Part shown: one piece after another, positions 32,553 through 41,678 of the stretch
Position numbering within the stretch: the first letter of the stretch is position 1
Layout of the letters: every line of letters begins with the position of its first letter
Assembly (NCBI GenBank): GCA_045535935.1
Contig: JAZSMO010000030.1
Location: 1-64,000, forward strand
Source: SVFI01 sp045535935
Lineage (GTDB): Bacteria; Bacillota; Clostridia; Lachnospirales; Lachnospiraceae
Length of the DNA: 64,000 nucleotides
Direction of reading: 5' to 3'
Made by a program: the position numbers and the translations under genes
Notes under the pieces: model-generated
Seen by the model: only the letters and a program-made list of their open reading frames with translations
The model's database searches: none
Told to the model about the DNA's origin: nothing

Positions 32553-32844
32553 TATCCACAATTTTATAAACTTTCTATGTGGAAATTATGTTGAAAATAA
32601 GTTGATAAAAATATCAGCTTATTTTCATGTTTTAAGGGTTGTTTATAAATTAACATTTATACCTTTAAAAAAACTGATATTATCCGCAACTTATCCATTC
32701 CATTTTTTATTGAAAAATAGTATAATGGAATAGGTTATGAACATTTCCACACCTATTAATACTATGATTACTGATTATCTTATTTATTAATTATTTATAG
32801 GCTGCGAAATTTTACGCATTTCATGTGAAAAGGAGTTATAAACA
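32553..32844. other. dnaA-dnaN intergenic region with DnaA-box-like sites (oriC part 2)
   Basis: A 292-bp AT-rich gap. DnaA-box-like sequences include ATATCCACA (32552-32560), TTATCCGCA (32680-32688) and TTATCCATT (32691-32699), each with one or two mismatches to TTATCCACA. A TATAAT at 32721-32726 with a poor -35 may be the dnaN promoter. Together with the region upstream of dnaA this would give a bipartite origin as in Bacillus. Confidence 0.6.
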
Positions 32845-33954
32845 ATGAAATTAGTATGTAAAAAATCAAACTTATTAAACGGAGTACAGATTGTATCAAA
32901 AGCTGTTCCTTCTAAAACTACAATGCCTATTTTAGAATGTATATTGGTAGATGCTTCTGCAGGACAAATCAAATTGACTGCAAATGATATGGAACTTGGC
33001 ATTGATACAATTATTGAAGGTGAAATTTTAGAAAGAGGCATTATAGCTCTGGATGCAAAGATTTTTCTTGAAATCGTAAGAAAGCTTCCGGACAATGATG
33101 TTACGATTGAAACAGACTCTAATTTAAATGTATTTATTACTTGTGAAAAAGCTAATTTCAATATTGTAGGTAAACCGGGAGATGATTTTTCTTATCTTCC
33201 TTTTATTGAAAGAGAAAATCCTCTGATTATTTCACAGTTTACACTCAAAGAAATGATCAGACAGACTATCTTCTCTATTTCAGATAATGATACAAACAAA
33301 CTTATGACAGGTGAATTATTTGAAATAAATGAAGATCATTTTAAAATAGTTTCTCTTGACGGTCACAGAATTTCTATCAGAGATAATGCACTTAAAAATG
33401 TATATGATAACAAAAAAGTAATTGTTCCGGGTAAAACATTAAATGAAATAAGTAAGATTTTAACCGGTGAAGCGGATAAAGATGTAAATATTTATTTTAC
33501 AGACAAACATATTATATTTGAATTTGATCAGACAGTAGTTGTTTCCAGATTGATTGAAGGAGAATATTTTAAAATTGATCAGATGATTTCGTCTGATTAT
33601 GAAACAAAAGTAAAAATTAATAAAAAAGAATTATTAAGCTGTATTGACAGAGCGACTCTTCTTGTAAAAGAAGGGGATAAAAAGCCTATCATCATTGATA
33701 TTAAAGACGGAAGTATGGAGCTTCGCATTAATTCTACTATCGGAAGTATGAATGAAGTGATTGATATTAAGAAAGAAGGAAAGGATCTTATGATAGGATT
33801 CAATCCTAAATTTATTATGGATGCTTTAAAAGTGATTGATGATGAAGATGTGGAACTTTATATGGTAAATCCGAAAGCGCCTTGTTTTATTAAAGATGCA
33901 GACAAAACATACTTATATTTGATACTTCCTGTTAATTTTAATGCAGTGAGATAA
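32845..33954 (+). CDS. dnaN: DNA polymerase III sliding clamp (beta subunit)
   Basis: A 369-residue protein with the three-domain clamp layout. MKLVCKKSNLLNGVQIVSKAVPSKTTMPILECILVDA is the typical start and the C-terminus ends LYLILPVNFNAVR in place of the usual LPMRL-type end. It tethers the replicative polymerase to DNA. AAGGAG lies before the ATG, next to a palindromic TTTCATGTGAAA. It heads dnaN-S4-recF-gyrB-gyrA. Confidence 0.95.
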   Translation: MKLVCKKSNLLNGVQIVSKAVPSKTTMPILECILVDASAGQIKLTANDMELGIDTIIEGEILERGIIALDAKIFLEIVRKLPDNDVTIETDSNLNVFITCEKANFNIVGKPGDDFSYLPFIERENPLIISQFTLKEMIRQTIFSISDNDTNKLMTGELFEINEDHFKIVSLDGHRISIRDNALKNVYDNKKVIVPGKTLNEISKILTGEADKDVNIYFTDKHIIFEFDQTVVVSRLIEGEYFKIDQMISSDYETKVKINKKELLSCIDRATLLVKEGDKKPIIIDIKDGSMELRINSTIGSMNEVIDIKKEGKDLMIGFNPKFIMDALKVIDDEDVELYMVNPKAPCFIKDADKTYLYLILPVNFNAVR

Positions 33955-33966
33955 AGAAGGTAATAT

Positions 33967-34176
33967 ATGGAAAAACTTTTTATAAAAGATGATTTTATAA
34001 AACTCGGTCAGGCATTAAAGCTTTGCGGTATTGCAGGATCCGGTATAGAAGCAAAAATAATGATTCTTGACGGAGAAGTAAAATGTAACGGACAGGTAGA
34101 GCTTCAAAGAGGAAAAAAATTATATGAAGGTGATACCTTTGAGGCAGATGGAAGAATTTTTACAATATTGAAGTAG
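33967..34176 (+). CDS. S4-domain RNA-binding protein (YaaA/RlbA type)
   Basis: A 69-residue protein consisting of an S4 RNA-binding fold (DFIKLGQALKLCGIAGSGIEAKIMILDGEVKCNGQVELQRGKKL). The gene is conserved between dnaN and recF in many Firmicutes. It is 12 bp after dnaN and 7 bp before recF. Ribosome-linked role is inferred from relatives. Confidence 0.9.
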   Translation: MEKLFIKDDFIKLGQALKLCGIAGSGIEAKIMILDGEVKCNGQVELQRGKKLYEGDTFEADGRIFTILK

Positions 34177-34183
34177 GTAAGCC

Positions 34184-35269
34184 GTGATTATAAAATCAAT
34201 AAAACTTGAAAATTTCAGAAATTATGAATCTCTTGATTTAAATTTTGAAAAAGGAACGAATATTCTTTATGGTGACAATGCCCAGGGAAAGACAAATGTA
34301 TTGGAAGCGATTTATTTATCAGCCACTACCAAGTCTCATAAAGGCAGTAAAGACAAAGAGATGATTCGTTTCATGCAGGAGGAAGCACATATAAGAACCG
34401 GTCTTGATAAAGAAGGACTGGAATACAGAGTGGACATGCATCTTCGAAAAAATAAATCAAAGGGAATTGCTATTAACGGCCAGCATTTGAAAAAAGCAGC
34501 AGAGCTTCTTGGTCTTTTAAATGTTGTATTCTTTTCACCGGAAGATCTTTCCATAATAAAGAATGGTCCTTCTGAAAGAAGAAGATTTGTAGATATGGAG
34601 CTTTGTCAGATTGATAAATTTTATCTTTATAATCTGAATCAATATAATAAAATAGTAAATCAAAGAAATAAGCTGTTAAAAGACTTTTATTATAACACAG
34701 ATTTAAATGAGACTCTTCAGGTCTGGAATATGCAGCTTGTTTCTTATGGAAAACAAATTATAAACCGCCGGGAAAAATTTATAGAACAGCTGAATGAAAT
34801 TATATATGATATACATAAGAATCTTTCCGGTAACAGAGAAGAATTAAAAATTATATATGAACCGGATGTGGTCGAGGATGAGTTTGAATCAAAACTCAAA
34901 AATTCTCAAAATAGAGATATCAAATTAAAAATGACTTCCGTCGGTCCGCACAGAGATGATTTTTGTTTTATGGTAAATGGAATAGATATACGCAAATTCG
35001 GTTCCCAGGGACAACAGAGAACCGCCGCTTTAGCTTTGAAATTATCAGAAATAGAACTTTTAAAAAAAGTGACCGGAGATTCTCCTGTTTTACTTCTTGA
35101 TGATGTATTATCAGAGCTTGACAGCAATCGTCAAAATTATCTGTTAAATAACATCGGAGATATTCAGACGATTATTACTTGTACCGGTTTGGATGAGTTT
35201 ATCAATAATCGTTTTGAAATTGATAAAATTTATAAAGTTTCAAATGGTATCATAGAATCAGAAAATTAA
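34184..35269 (+). CDS. recF: DNA replication and repair protein RecF
   Basis: A 361-residue SMC-like ATPase that helps load RecA at gaps. ILYGDNAQGKTNVLEAIYLSATTKSHKG contains Walker A, RKFGSQGQQRTAALALKLSEIELL the ABC signature, and SPVLLLDDVLSELDSNRQNYLL Walker B with the D-loop. The start is a GTG. Standard location in the origin cluster. Confidence 0.95.
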   Translation: MIIKSIKLENFRNYESLDLNFEKGTNILYGDNAQGKTNVLEAIYLSATTKSHKGSKDKEMIRFMQEEAHIRTGLDKEGLEYRVDMHLRKNKSKGIAINGQHLKKAAELLGLLNVVFFSPEDLSIIKNGPSERRRFVDMELCQIDKFYLYNLNQYNKIVNQRNKLLKDFYYNTDLNETLQVWNMQLVSYGKQIINRREKFIEQLNEIIYDIHKNLSGNREELKIIYEPDVVEDEFESKLKNSQNRDIKLKMTSVGPHRDDFCFMVNGIDIRKFGSQGQQRTAALALKLSEIELLKKVTGDSPVLLLDDVLSELDSNRQNYLLNNIGDIQTIITCTGLDEFINNRFEIDKIYKVSNGIIESEN

Positions 35270-35297
35270 TTTTTTTGATATATTAGGAGGAACATTC

Positions 35298-37211
35298 ATG
35301 AGTGAAAATTACGGAGCTGACAATATACAGATTTTAGAGGGTCTGGAAGCGGTTCGTAAAAGACCGGGTATGTATATCGGAAGCACGTCTATCAGAGGTC
35401 TTCATCATTTAGTATATGAAATTGTAGACAATTCCGTAGACGAAGCTTTGGCCGGTTATTGCAATGAAATCAAAGTATATATCAATGAAGATAATTCTAT
35501 CACGGTAGAAGATAACGGTCGTGGTATTCCGGTAGGAATCAATCAAAAAGCAGGTATTCCTGCGGTTGAGGTAGTATTTACGATTCTTCACGCCGGCGGT
35601 AAATTCGGTGGTGGAGGATATAAGGTATCCGGAGGTCTTCACGGTGTAGGTGCTTCGGTTGTAAATGCTCTTTCCAACTGGTTGGAAGTTGAAATCTACA
35701 GTGAAGGAAAGGTTCACAAACAGAGATATGAAAGAGGACATGTTTGCTATCCTTTAAAAGTAGTTGGTGATTGTCCGGCGGATAAAACAGGAACAAGAGT
35801 TACATTTCTTCCGGATGATACAATTTTTGAAGAGACTGTATATGATCACGATATTTTAAAACAAAGACTTCGTGAGATGGCTTTCCTGACTAAAAATCTC
35901 AAAATTGTACTGATTGATAAAAGAGAAGAAAATTATGAGAAAACATTCCACTATGAAGGTGGAATTAAAGAGTTTGTTCAGTATTTGAATTCAAGTAAGA
36001 CAGCTCTTTATGAAAATGTTCTTTACTTTGAGGGAACGAGAGACAACGTTTATGTGGAAGTTGCAATGCAGCACAATGATTCCTATAATGAGTCTTCTTT
36101 CAGCTTCGTAAATAACATTAATACTCCGGAGGGTGGTACTCATCTTGCGGGATTTCGTAATGCAATTACGAAAACATTCAATGATTATGCAAGAAATAAT
36201 AAATTATTAAAAGACAGCGAGGCAAATCTTTCCGGTGAAGATATCCGTGAAGGTATGACAGCAATTGTTTCCATCAAAATTGAGGATCCTCAGTTTGAAG
36301 GTCAGACGAAACAAAAGCTTGGTAATTCAGAGGCAAGAGGTGCTGTGGACGGTATAGTCAGTGAGCAGCTGACTTATTTCCTGGAACAGAATCCGAATAT
36401 TGCCAAAATTATCTGTGAAAAATCCATCATGGCACAGCGTGCGAGAGAAGCAGCGAGAAAAGCGAGAGATTTGACCCGCCGTAAAACGGCGCTTGAGGGA
36501 ATGAGTCTTCCGGGTAAGCTTGCAGATTGTTCGGACAAAGATCCGAAAAACTGCGAAATTTACATTGTTGAGGGAGATTCCGCCGGCGGATCTGCAAAGA
36601 CGGCTCGTAATCGTGCAACTCAGGCAATTTTGCCGCTTCGCGGAAAAATTTTAAATGTAGAAAAAGCAAGACTGGATCGAATTTATGGTAATGCTGAGAT
36701 TAAAGCGATGATCACTGCATTCGGTACCGGTATCCATGAAGATTTTGATATTTCAAAGCTACGTTATCATAAGATTATTATTATGACCGATGCCGACGTG
36801 GATGGTGCTCATATTTCTACCCTTATGCTTACGTTTATTTATCGTTTTATGCCGGAGCTTATCAAACAGGGATATGTTTATCTGGCTCAGCCGCCGCTTT
36901 ATAAGCTGGAGAAAAATAAAAAAATCTGGTATGCATACAGCGATGAAGAACTTGACAAAATTCTGACGGAAGTTGGTCGTGATCAGAATAACCGTATACA
37001 GCGTTATAAAGGTCTCGGAGAGATGGATGCAGAGCAGCTTTGGGAGACAACCATGGATCCGGAGCGCCGTGTGCTTCTTAAAGTAACAATGGATGAACAG
37101 GCAGAATCCGAAATTGACCTTACCTTTACTACTCTTATGGGTGATAAGGTAGAGCCGAGACGAATTTTTATAGAAGAAAACGCAAAGTTTGTTAAGAATT
37201 TAGACATCTAA
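35298..37211 (+). CDS. gyrB: DNA gyrase subunit B
   Basis: A 637-residue ATPase subunit of gyrase. The GHKL domain shows YEIVDNSVDEALAGYC and VEDNGRGIPVG, the TOPRIM domain shows EIYIVEGDSAGGSAK and MTDADVDGAHI, and the end YKGLGEMDAEQLWETTMDP is typical. Length fits the short, Gram-positive type. It follows recF by 28 bp with AGGAGG before the ATG. Confidence 0.97.
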   Translation: MSENYGADNIQILEGLEAVRKRPGMYIGSTSIRGLHHLVYEIVDNSVDEALAGYCNEIKVYINEDNSITVEDNGRGIPVGINQKAGIPAVEVVFTILHAGGKFGGGGYKVSGGLHGVGASVVNALSNWLEVEIYSEGKVHKQRYERGHVCYPLKVVGDCPADKTGTRVTFLPDDTIFEETVYDHDILKQRLREMAFLTKNLKIVLIDKREENYEKTFHYEGGIKEFVQYLNSSKTALYENVLYFEGTRDNVYVEVAMQHNDSYNESSFSFVNNINTPEGGTHLAGFRNAITKTFNDYARNNKLLKDSEANLSGEDIREGMTAIVSIKIEDPQFEGQTKQKLGNSEARGAVDGIVSEQLTYFLEQNPNIAKIICEKSIMAQRAREAARKARDLTRRKTALEGMSLPGKLADCSDKDPKNCEIYIVEGDSAGGSAKTARNRATQAILPLRGKILNVEKARLDRIYGNAEIKAMITAFGTGIHEDFDISKLRYHKIIIMTDADVDGAHISTLMLTFIYRFMPELIKQGYVYLAQPPLYKLEKNKKIWYAYSDEELDKILTEVGRDQNNRIQRYKGLGEMDAEQLWETTMDPERRVLLKVTMDEQAESEIDLTFTTLMGDKVEPRRIFIEENAKFVKNLDI

Positions 37212-37221
37212 GAGGTAAACA

Positions 37222-39744
37222 ATGGACGAATATATATTTGATAAAGTCAAAAATGTCGATTTGAAAAAGACGATGGAAACCTCATATATCGATTATGCGA
37301 TGAGTGTTATCGCATCGAGAGCGCTTCCTGATGTCAGAGACGGTTTAAAACCGGTGCAGCGTCGAGTTCTTTATTCTATGATCGAACTCAATAACGGACC
37401 GGACAAGCCACATCGTAAAAGTGCCCGTATCGTCGGAGATACCATGGGTAAATACCATCCGCATGGTGACAGTTCCATTTACGGAGCACTTGTTAATATG
37501 GCGCAGGAATGGTCAACCCGTTATCCGCTTGTTGACGGACACGGAAACTTCGGTTCTGTGGATGGTGACGGTGCAGCTGCTATGCGTTATACAGAAGCAA
37601 GACTTTCTAAAATTTCTATGGAACTTCTTGCAGACATCAATAAAGATACGGTAGATTTTGTTCCGAACTTTGATGAGACAGAAAAGGAACCGACAGTACT
37701 TCCGAGCCGTTATCCAAACCTTCTGGTAAATGGTACCACCGGTATCGCCGTAGGTATGGCTACCAATATTCCGCCACACAATTTAAGAGAAGTGGTAGAT
37801 GCGGTTGTTAAAATTATTGATAATCAGGTGATTGATGATAGAGATACTGATATTGAAGAAGTAATGGATATCGTGAAAGCCCCTGATTTTCCAACCGGAG
37901 CCGTGATTCTCGGTACCAGGGGTGTGGAAGAAGCATATCGTACCGGTAAAGGAAAAATCAGAGTTCGCGCAGTGACTGATATTGAAGCAATGCCAAACGG
38001 TAAAAATCGTATTATCGTTTCCGAGCTTCCTTATATGGTAAATAAAGCAAATCTTATTATTAAGATTGCAGATCTTGTTAAGACAAAAAAGATTGACGGT
38101 ATTACAGATCTTCGCGATGAATCAAACCGTGAAGGAACCCGTGTGGTTATCGAACTTCGCAAAGATGTCAATGCCAATATTATTTTAAATCAGTTGTATA
38201 AACATACACAGCTTCAGGACACATTCGGTGTCAATATGCTGGCTCTTGTCAATAATGAACCGAAAGTACTGAATCTTCTTGATATGCTCAAGCATTACTT
38301 AGCTCATCAGGAAGATGTTGTGACAAGAAGAACCAAATATGATCTGAATAAAGCAGAAGAAAGAGATCATATTTTACAAGGATTATTGATTGCGCTGGAT
38401 AATATTGACGAGGTTATCAAGATTGTCAGAGGAAGTGCAAACACACAGGAAGCAAAACAGAATTTAGTTGAAAGATTTGGTTTAACAGAAGTACAGGCTC
38501 AGGCAATTGTTGATATGAGACTCCGTGCTCTTACCGGTTTGGAAAGAGAAAAACTGGAGGCAGAGCATGCAGAACTTGTTAAAAGAATTGCAGATTTAAA
38601 AGCAATCCTTGCAGACAGAAAGCTTCTTCTTGGTGTAATCCGTACAGAAATCAAACAGGTTGCGGATAAATATGGTGATGACAGAAGATCTAGAATCGGT
38701 TTTGATGAATTTGATATCACAATGGAAGATATGATTCCGAGAGAAAATACAGTGATTGCCATGACATCACTTGGTTATATCAAGCGTATGACAGTAGATA
38801 ATTTCCATGCACAGAACCGTGGCGGTAAAGGTATTAAGGGTATGCAGACCATCGAAGATGATTATATCGAAGATCTTCTTATGATGCTGACACATTACCA
38901 TATTATGTTCTTTACCAATATGGGGCGTGTGTATCGCTTGAAAGCTTACGAAATTCCGGAAGCAGGCAGAACGGCCAGAGGAACGGCGATTATCAATCTT
39001 CTGCAATTAAATCCTGGTGAAAAGATCAGTGCTGTCATTCCAATTCCGGACGATCATGATTTAAGTGAAAAGAATCTGTTCATGGTAACAAAGAACGGTA
39101 TTGTAAAGAAAACATCCATTCATGAATATAACAATATCCGCAAGAATGGTTTAATTGCAATCAACTTACGTGATGATGACGAACTGATCGAAGTAAAATT
39201 AACAGATAAAGATACCGAAATTTTCCTCGTAACAAAGAATGGTATGTGTATCCGTTTCAAAGAGACAGATGTCAGACGTACCGGACGTGCATCCATGGGT
39301 GTTATCGGTATGAACTTATCCGATACTGATGAAATTATCGGTATGCAGCTTGACCATCAAGGTGACAGCTTACTTATCGCATCCGAAAAGGGTATGGGAA
39401 AACGTACCTATCTGGATGAATTCACGGTTCAGAAACGTGGCGGTAAAGGTGTGAAATGTTATAAAATCACTGATAAGACAGGATATGTAGTCGGTGTCAA
39501 AGGTGTAAATGACGATCATGAAATCATGATGATCACCAATGAGGGAATTATTATCCAGATTCGTATGGAAGATGTCTCTACACTTGGACGTATCACATCC
39601 GGCGTGAAACTGATTAATCTGGCAGAAAATGTAAAAGTTGCAAAGATTGCAAAAGTAAGAGAAAAAGTTTCTGACGGAACCCAGGAGCTTTCCGATGAGG
39701 AAGTTATTGACTCCGAAGCAACTTCGGAAGGAGATACAGAGTAA
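37222..39744 (+). CDS. gyrA: DNA gyrase subunit A
   Basis: An 840-residue subunit with the breakage-reunion domain and a C-terminal beta-pinwheel. The active-site tyrosine is in AAMRYTEARLS. The pinwheel carries GyrA-box-like NRGGKGIKG and KRGGKGVK motifs, which supports gyrase rather than topoisomerase IV. The quinolone-determining stretch reads HGDSSIYGALVNMAQ: Ser is at the position equal to E. coli Ser83, Ser at Ala84 and Gly at Asp87. The tail is acidic. It is followed by a clear terminator. Confidence 0.96.
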   Translation: MDEYIFDKVKNVDLKKTMETSYIDYAMSVIASRALPDVRDGLKPVQRRVLYSMIELNNGPDKPHRKSARIVGDTMGKYHPHGDSSIYGALVNMAQEWSTRYPLVDGHGNFGSVDGDGAAAMRYTEARLSKISMELLADINKDTVDFVPNFDETEKEPTVLPSRYPNLLVNGTTGIAVGMATNIPPHNLREVVDAVVKIIDNQVIDDRDTDIEEVMDIVKAPDFPTGAVILGTRGVEEAYRTGKGKIRVRAVTDIEAMPNGKNRIIVSELPYMVNKANLIIKIADLVKTKKIDGITDLRDESNREGTRVVIELRKDVNANIILNQLYKHTQLQDTFGVNMLALVNNEPKVLNLLDMLKHYLAHQEDVVTRRTKYDLNKAEERDHILQGLLIALDNIDEVIKIVRGSANTQEAKQNLVERFGLTEVQAQAIVDMRLRALTGLEREKLEAEHAELVKRIADLKAILADRKLLLGVIRTEIKQVADKYGDDRRSRIGFDEFDITMEDMIPRENTVIAMTSLGYIKRMTVDNFHAQNRGGKGIKGMQTIEDDYIEDLLMMLTHYHIMFFTNMGRVYRLKAYEIPEAGRTARGTAIINLLQLNPGEKISAVIPIPDDHDLSEKNLFMVTKNGIVKKTSIHEYNNIRKNGLIAINLRDDDELIEVKLTDKDTEIFLVTKNGMCIRFKETDVRRTGRASMGVIGMNLSDTDEIIGMQLDHQGDSLLIASEKGMGKRTYLDEFTVQKRGGKGVKCYKITDKTGYVVGVKGVNDDHEIMMITNEGIIIQIRMEDVSTLGRITSGVKLINLAENVKVAKIAKVREKVSDGTQELSDEEVIDSEATSEGDTE

Positions 39745-39751
39745 ATTAAAA

Positions 39752-39785
39752 AATTGCGGCGATTTTTTATCGCCGCAATTTTATG
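39752..39785 (+). terminator. gyrA terminator
   Basis: AATTGCGGCGAT and ATCGCCGCAATT form a perfect 12-bp stem with a TTTTT loop, followed by a short T-containing run. It closes the dnaN-gyrA transcript. Confidence 0.88.
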
Positions 39786-39814
39786 AATTCTTACATAAAT
39801 GAGGAGATGAAAAA

Positions 39815-40996
39815 ATGGAAGCATATGCTATATTTATGGACTTAGCCATTATTATTATTGCGGCTAAGTTTTTCGGTCTTATTGCAAGAAAATGCAAGGC
39901 GCCGCAGGTTGTGGGAGAAATTATTGCAGGACTGATCATAGGACCGAGTGTTTTGGGAATTGTAAATCAAACGGATTTTATTTTGCAGATGGCGGAAATC
40001 GGTGTGGTTCTTTTGATGTTCAGCGCCGGACTCGGAACCGATTTAAAAGAACTTATGAAAACCGGACCGATTGCATTTTTAATTGCCTGCTTTGGAGTAG
40101 CAGTTCCGCTTGTGTCGGGTGCGATTTTTTATATGTGCTATTACGGTACATCGCCATGGGGAAGCGAAGGTTTTTATAAAGCGGTTTTTATCGGAACAAT
40201 TATGACAGCTACCAGCGTAAGTATTACCGTATCTTCTTTGAAGGAAATGGGTAAGTTAAAATCAAAGATAGGTACAACAATCATAAGTGCTGCGATTATT
40301 GATGACATTATTGGTATTATGGTGTTGACATTTGTTATCGGATTAAAAAATCCGGATGCACAGCCCGGAAAAGTAGTTATCAATACATTTTTATTCTTTG
40401 CCTTTGCTCTCTGCGTCGGCTATTTAAGCTACAAAATATTTAAAGTGGTCGATAAAAAATATCCGCATACAAGACGAATTCCGATTGCAGGACTGGCGTA
40501 CTGTTTTGCTCTTGCATATATCGCGGAAGCAGTTTTTGGTATTGCAGATATTACAGGTGCATACTTTGCGGGAATCATTCTCTGCAGTATAAGAGATTCT
40601 GATTATATTGCAGAAAAGATGGATATTAACTCTTATATGTTGTTCGGACCGGTCTTTTTTGCATCCATTGGTTTAAAAACGGAACTTCATGACATGAATA
40701 TACCAATTTTACTGTTTTCTATTGGGTTTGTGATTGTAGCACTTTTATCGAAAATTATCGGATGTGGCTTGATTTCAAAGATTTGCAGATTTAATTGGTC
40801 GGATTCTTTAAAGATAGGTATCGGAATGATGACACGAGGAGAAGTAGCTCTGATTGTAGCACAAAAAGGATTATCCTCCGGACTGGTCGAACCGATTTAT
40901 TTTACCTCAGTAATTTTATTGATTATCGTTTCATCCGTGCTGACACCGATTTGTTTAAAATTATTGTTTATAAGAGATGGAAAAGTGACAGATTAA
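39815..40996 (+). CDS. Cation:proton antiporter, CPA2/Kef-NapA type
   Basis: A 393-residue polytopic membrane protein with about 12 helices. It carries the paired aspartates IIDDIIGIMVLTF in the transport core and FGIADITGAYFAGIIL, typical of CPA2 antiporters, and GMMTRGEVALIVAQKG near the C-terminus. It lacks the cytosolic RCK domain of full KefB/C. It probably exchanges Na+ or K+ for H+. GGAG precedes the ATG. Confidence 0.9.
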   Translation: MEAYAIFMDLAIIIIAAKFFGLIARKCKAPQVVGEIIAGLIIGPSVLGIVNQTDFILQMAEIGVVLLMFSAGLGTDLKELMKTGPIAFLIACFGVAVPLVSGAIFYMCYYGTSPWGSEGFYKAVFIGTIMTATSVSITVSSLKEMGKLKSKIGTTIISAAIIDDIIGIMVLTFVIGLKNPDAQPGKVVINTFLFFAFALCVGYLSYKIFKVVDKKYPHTRRIPIAGLAYCFALAYIAEAVFGIADITGAYFAGIILCSIRDSDYIAEKMDINSYMLFGPVFFASIGLKTELHDMNIPILLFSIGFVIVALLSKIIGCGLISKICRFNWSDSLKIGIGMMTRGEVALIVAQKGLSSGLVEPIYFTSVILLIIVSSVLTPICLKLLFIRDGKVTD

Positions 40997-40998
40997 TA

Positions 40999-41027
40999 TT
41001 GACACAAAAAATAAAAGTAGCTATAAT
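40999..41027 (+). promoter_or_regulatory. Rubrerythrin promoter
   Basis: Perfect TTGACA, 17-bp spacer, perfect TATAAT, beginning 2 bp after the antiporter stop codon. The leader to the rubrerythrin ATG is about 43 nt. This predicts strong, separate expression of the oxidative-stress gene. No PerR-like box was identified. Confidence 0.88.
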
Positions 41028-41076
41028 AAATAAAAATAGTAATTATTACTGTTTTAATTAAAATGGAGGTATTCTT

Positions 41077-41619
41077 ATGGCAGATTTAAAAGGAACAAGA
41101 ACAGAAGCAAATTTAATGGCTGCATTTGCAGGAGAGTCACAGGCGAGAAATAAATATACTTATTTCGCATCAAAAGCAAAAAAAGACGGATATGTTCAGA
41201 TTGCAGCTATTTTTGAAGAGACGGCAAACAATGAAAAAGAACATGCGAAGATGTGGTACAAGCTTTTAAAAGGCGGTTCTATCGGATCAACAATTGATAA
41301 TTTAAAGGAAGCAGCAGAGGGCGAAAATTTTGAATGGACCGATATGTATGCTACTTTTGCAAAAGAAGCAAGAGAAGAAGGTTTTGATGATATTGCAGAC
41401 TTGTTTGAAGGTGTGGCAGCGATTGAGAAAGAGCATGAGGAAAGATATCGTAAGCTTCTTGCAAACATTGAAGGCGGACTCGTATTCTCAAGAGATAATG
41501 ACATGATTTGGCAGTGCAGCAACTGTGGTCATATCTGTGTCGGACAGAAAGCTCCGGAAGTTTGTCCGGTATGTGCGCATCCGCAGGCTTATTTCCAGAT
41601 TAAGGCAGAAAATTACTAA
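41077..41619 (+). CDS. Rubrerythrin
   Basis: A 180-residue non-haem iron protein that reduces hydrogen peroxide in anaerobes. The diiron ferritin-like domain shows FAGESQARNKYTYFAS, EETANNEKEHAKMW and VAAIEKEHEERYRKLL. The C-terminal rubredoxin-like domain has CSNCGHICVG and CPVCAHPQAYF, giving the four cysteine iron ligands. It has a strong private promoter and ends at a bidirectional terminator. Confidence 0.95.
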   Translation: MADLKGTRTEANLMAAFAGESQARNKYTYFASKAKKDGYVQIAAIFEETANNEKEHAKMWYKLLKGGSIGSTIDNLKEAAEGENFEWTDMYATFAKEAREEGFDDIADLFEGVAAIEKEHEERYRKLLANIEGGLVFSRDNDMIWQCSNCGHICVGQKAPEVCPVCAHPQAYFQIKAENY

Positions 41620-41635
41620 TCAGTTAAGACATGAA

Positions 41636-41668
41636 AAACCCCGCTTCATCATGAAGCGGGGTTTACTT
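41636..41668. terminator. Bidirectional terminator between rubrerythrin and the FN3 protein gene
   Basis: AAACCCCGCTTCAT and ATGAAGCGGGGTTT give a perfect 14-bp stem with a one-base spacer at the centre, flanked by A and T runs on both sides. It serves two convergent genes. Confidence 0.9.
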
Positions 41669-41678
41669 TTTATGTATC

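Noticed and set aside
32819..32830. Palindrome TTTCATGTGAAA just before dnaN, similar to the core of parS
   Set aside because: It lacks the outer TG...CA bases and has the central change; it lies at the dnaN ribosome-binding site and may be chance in AT-rich DNA.
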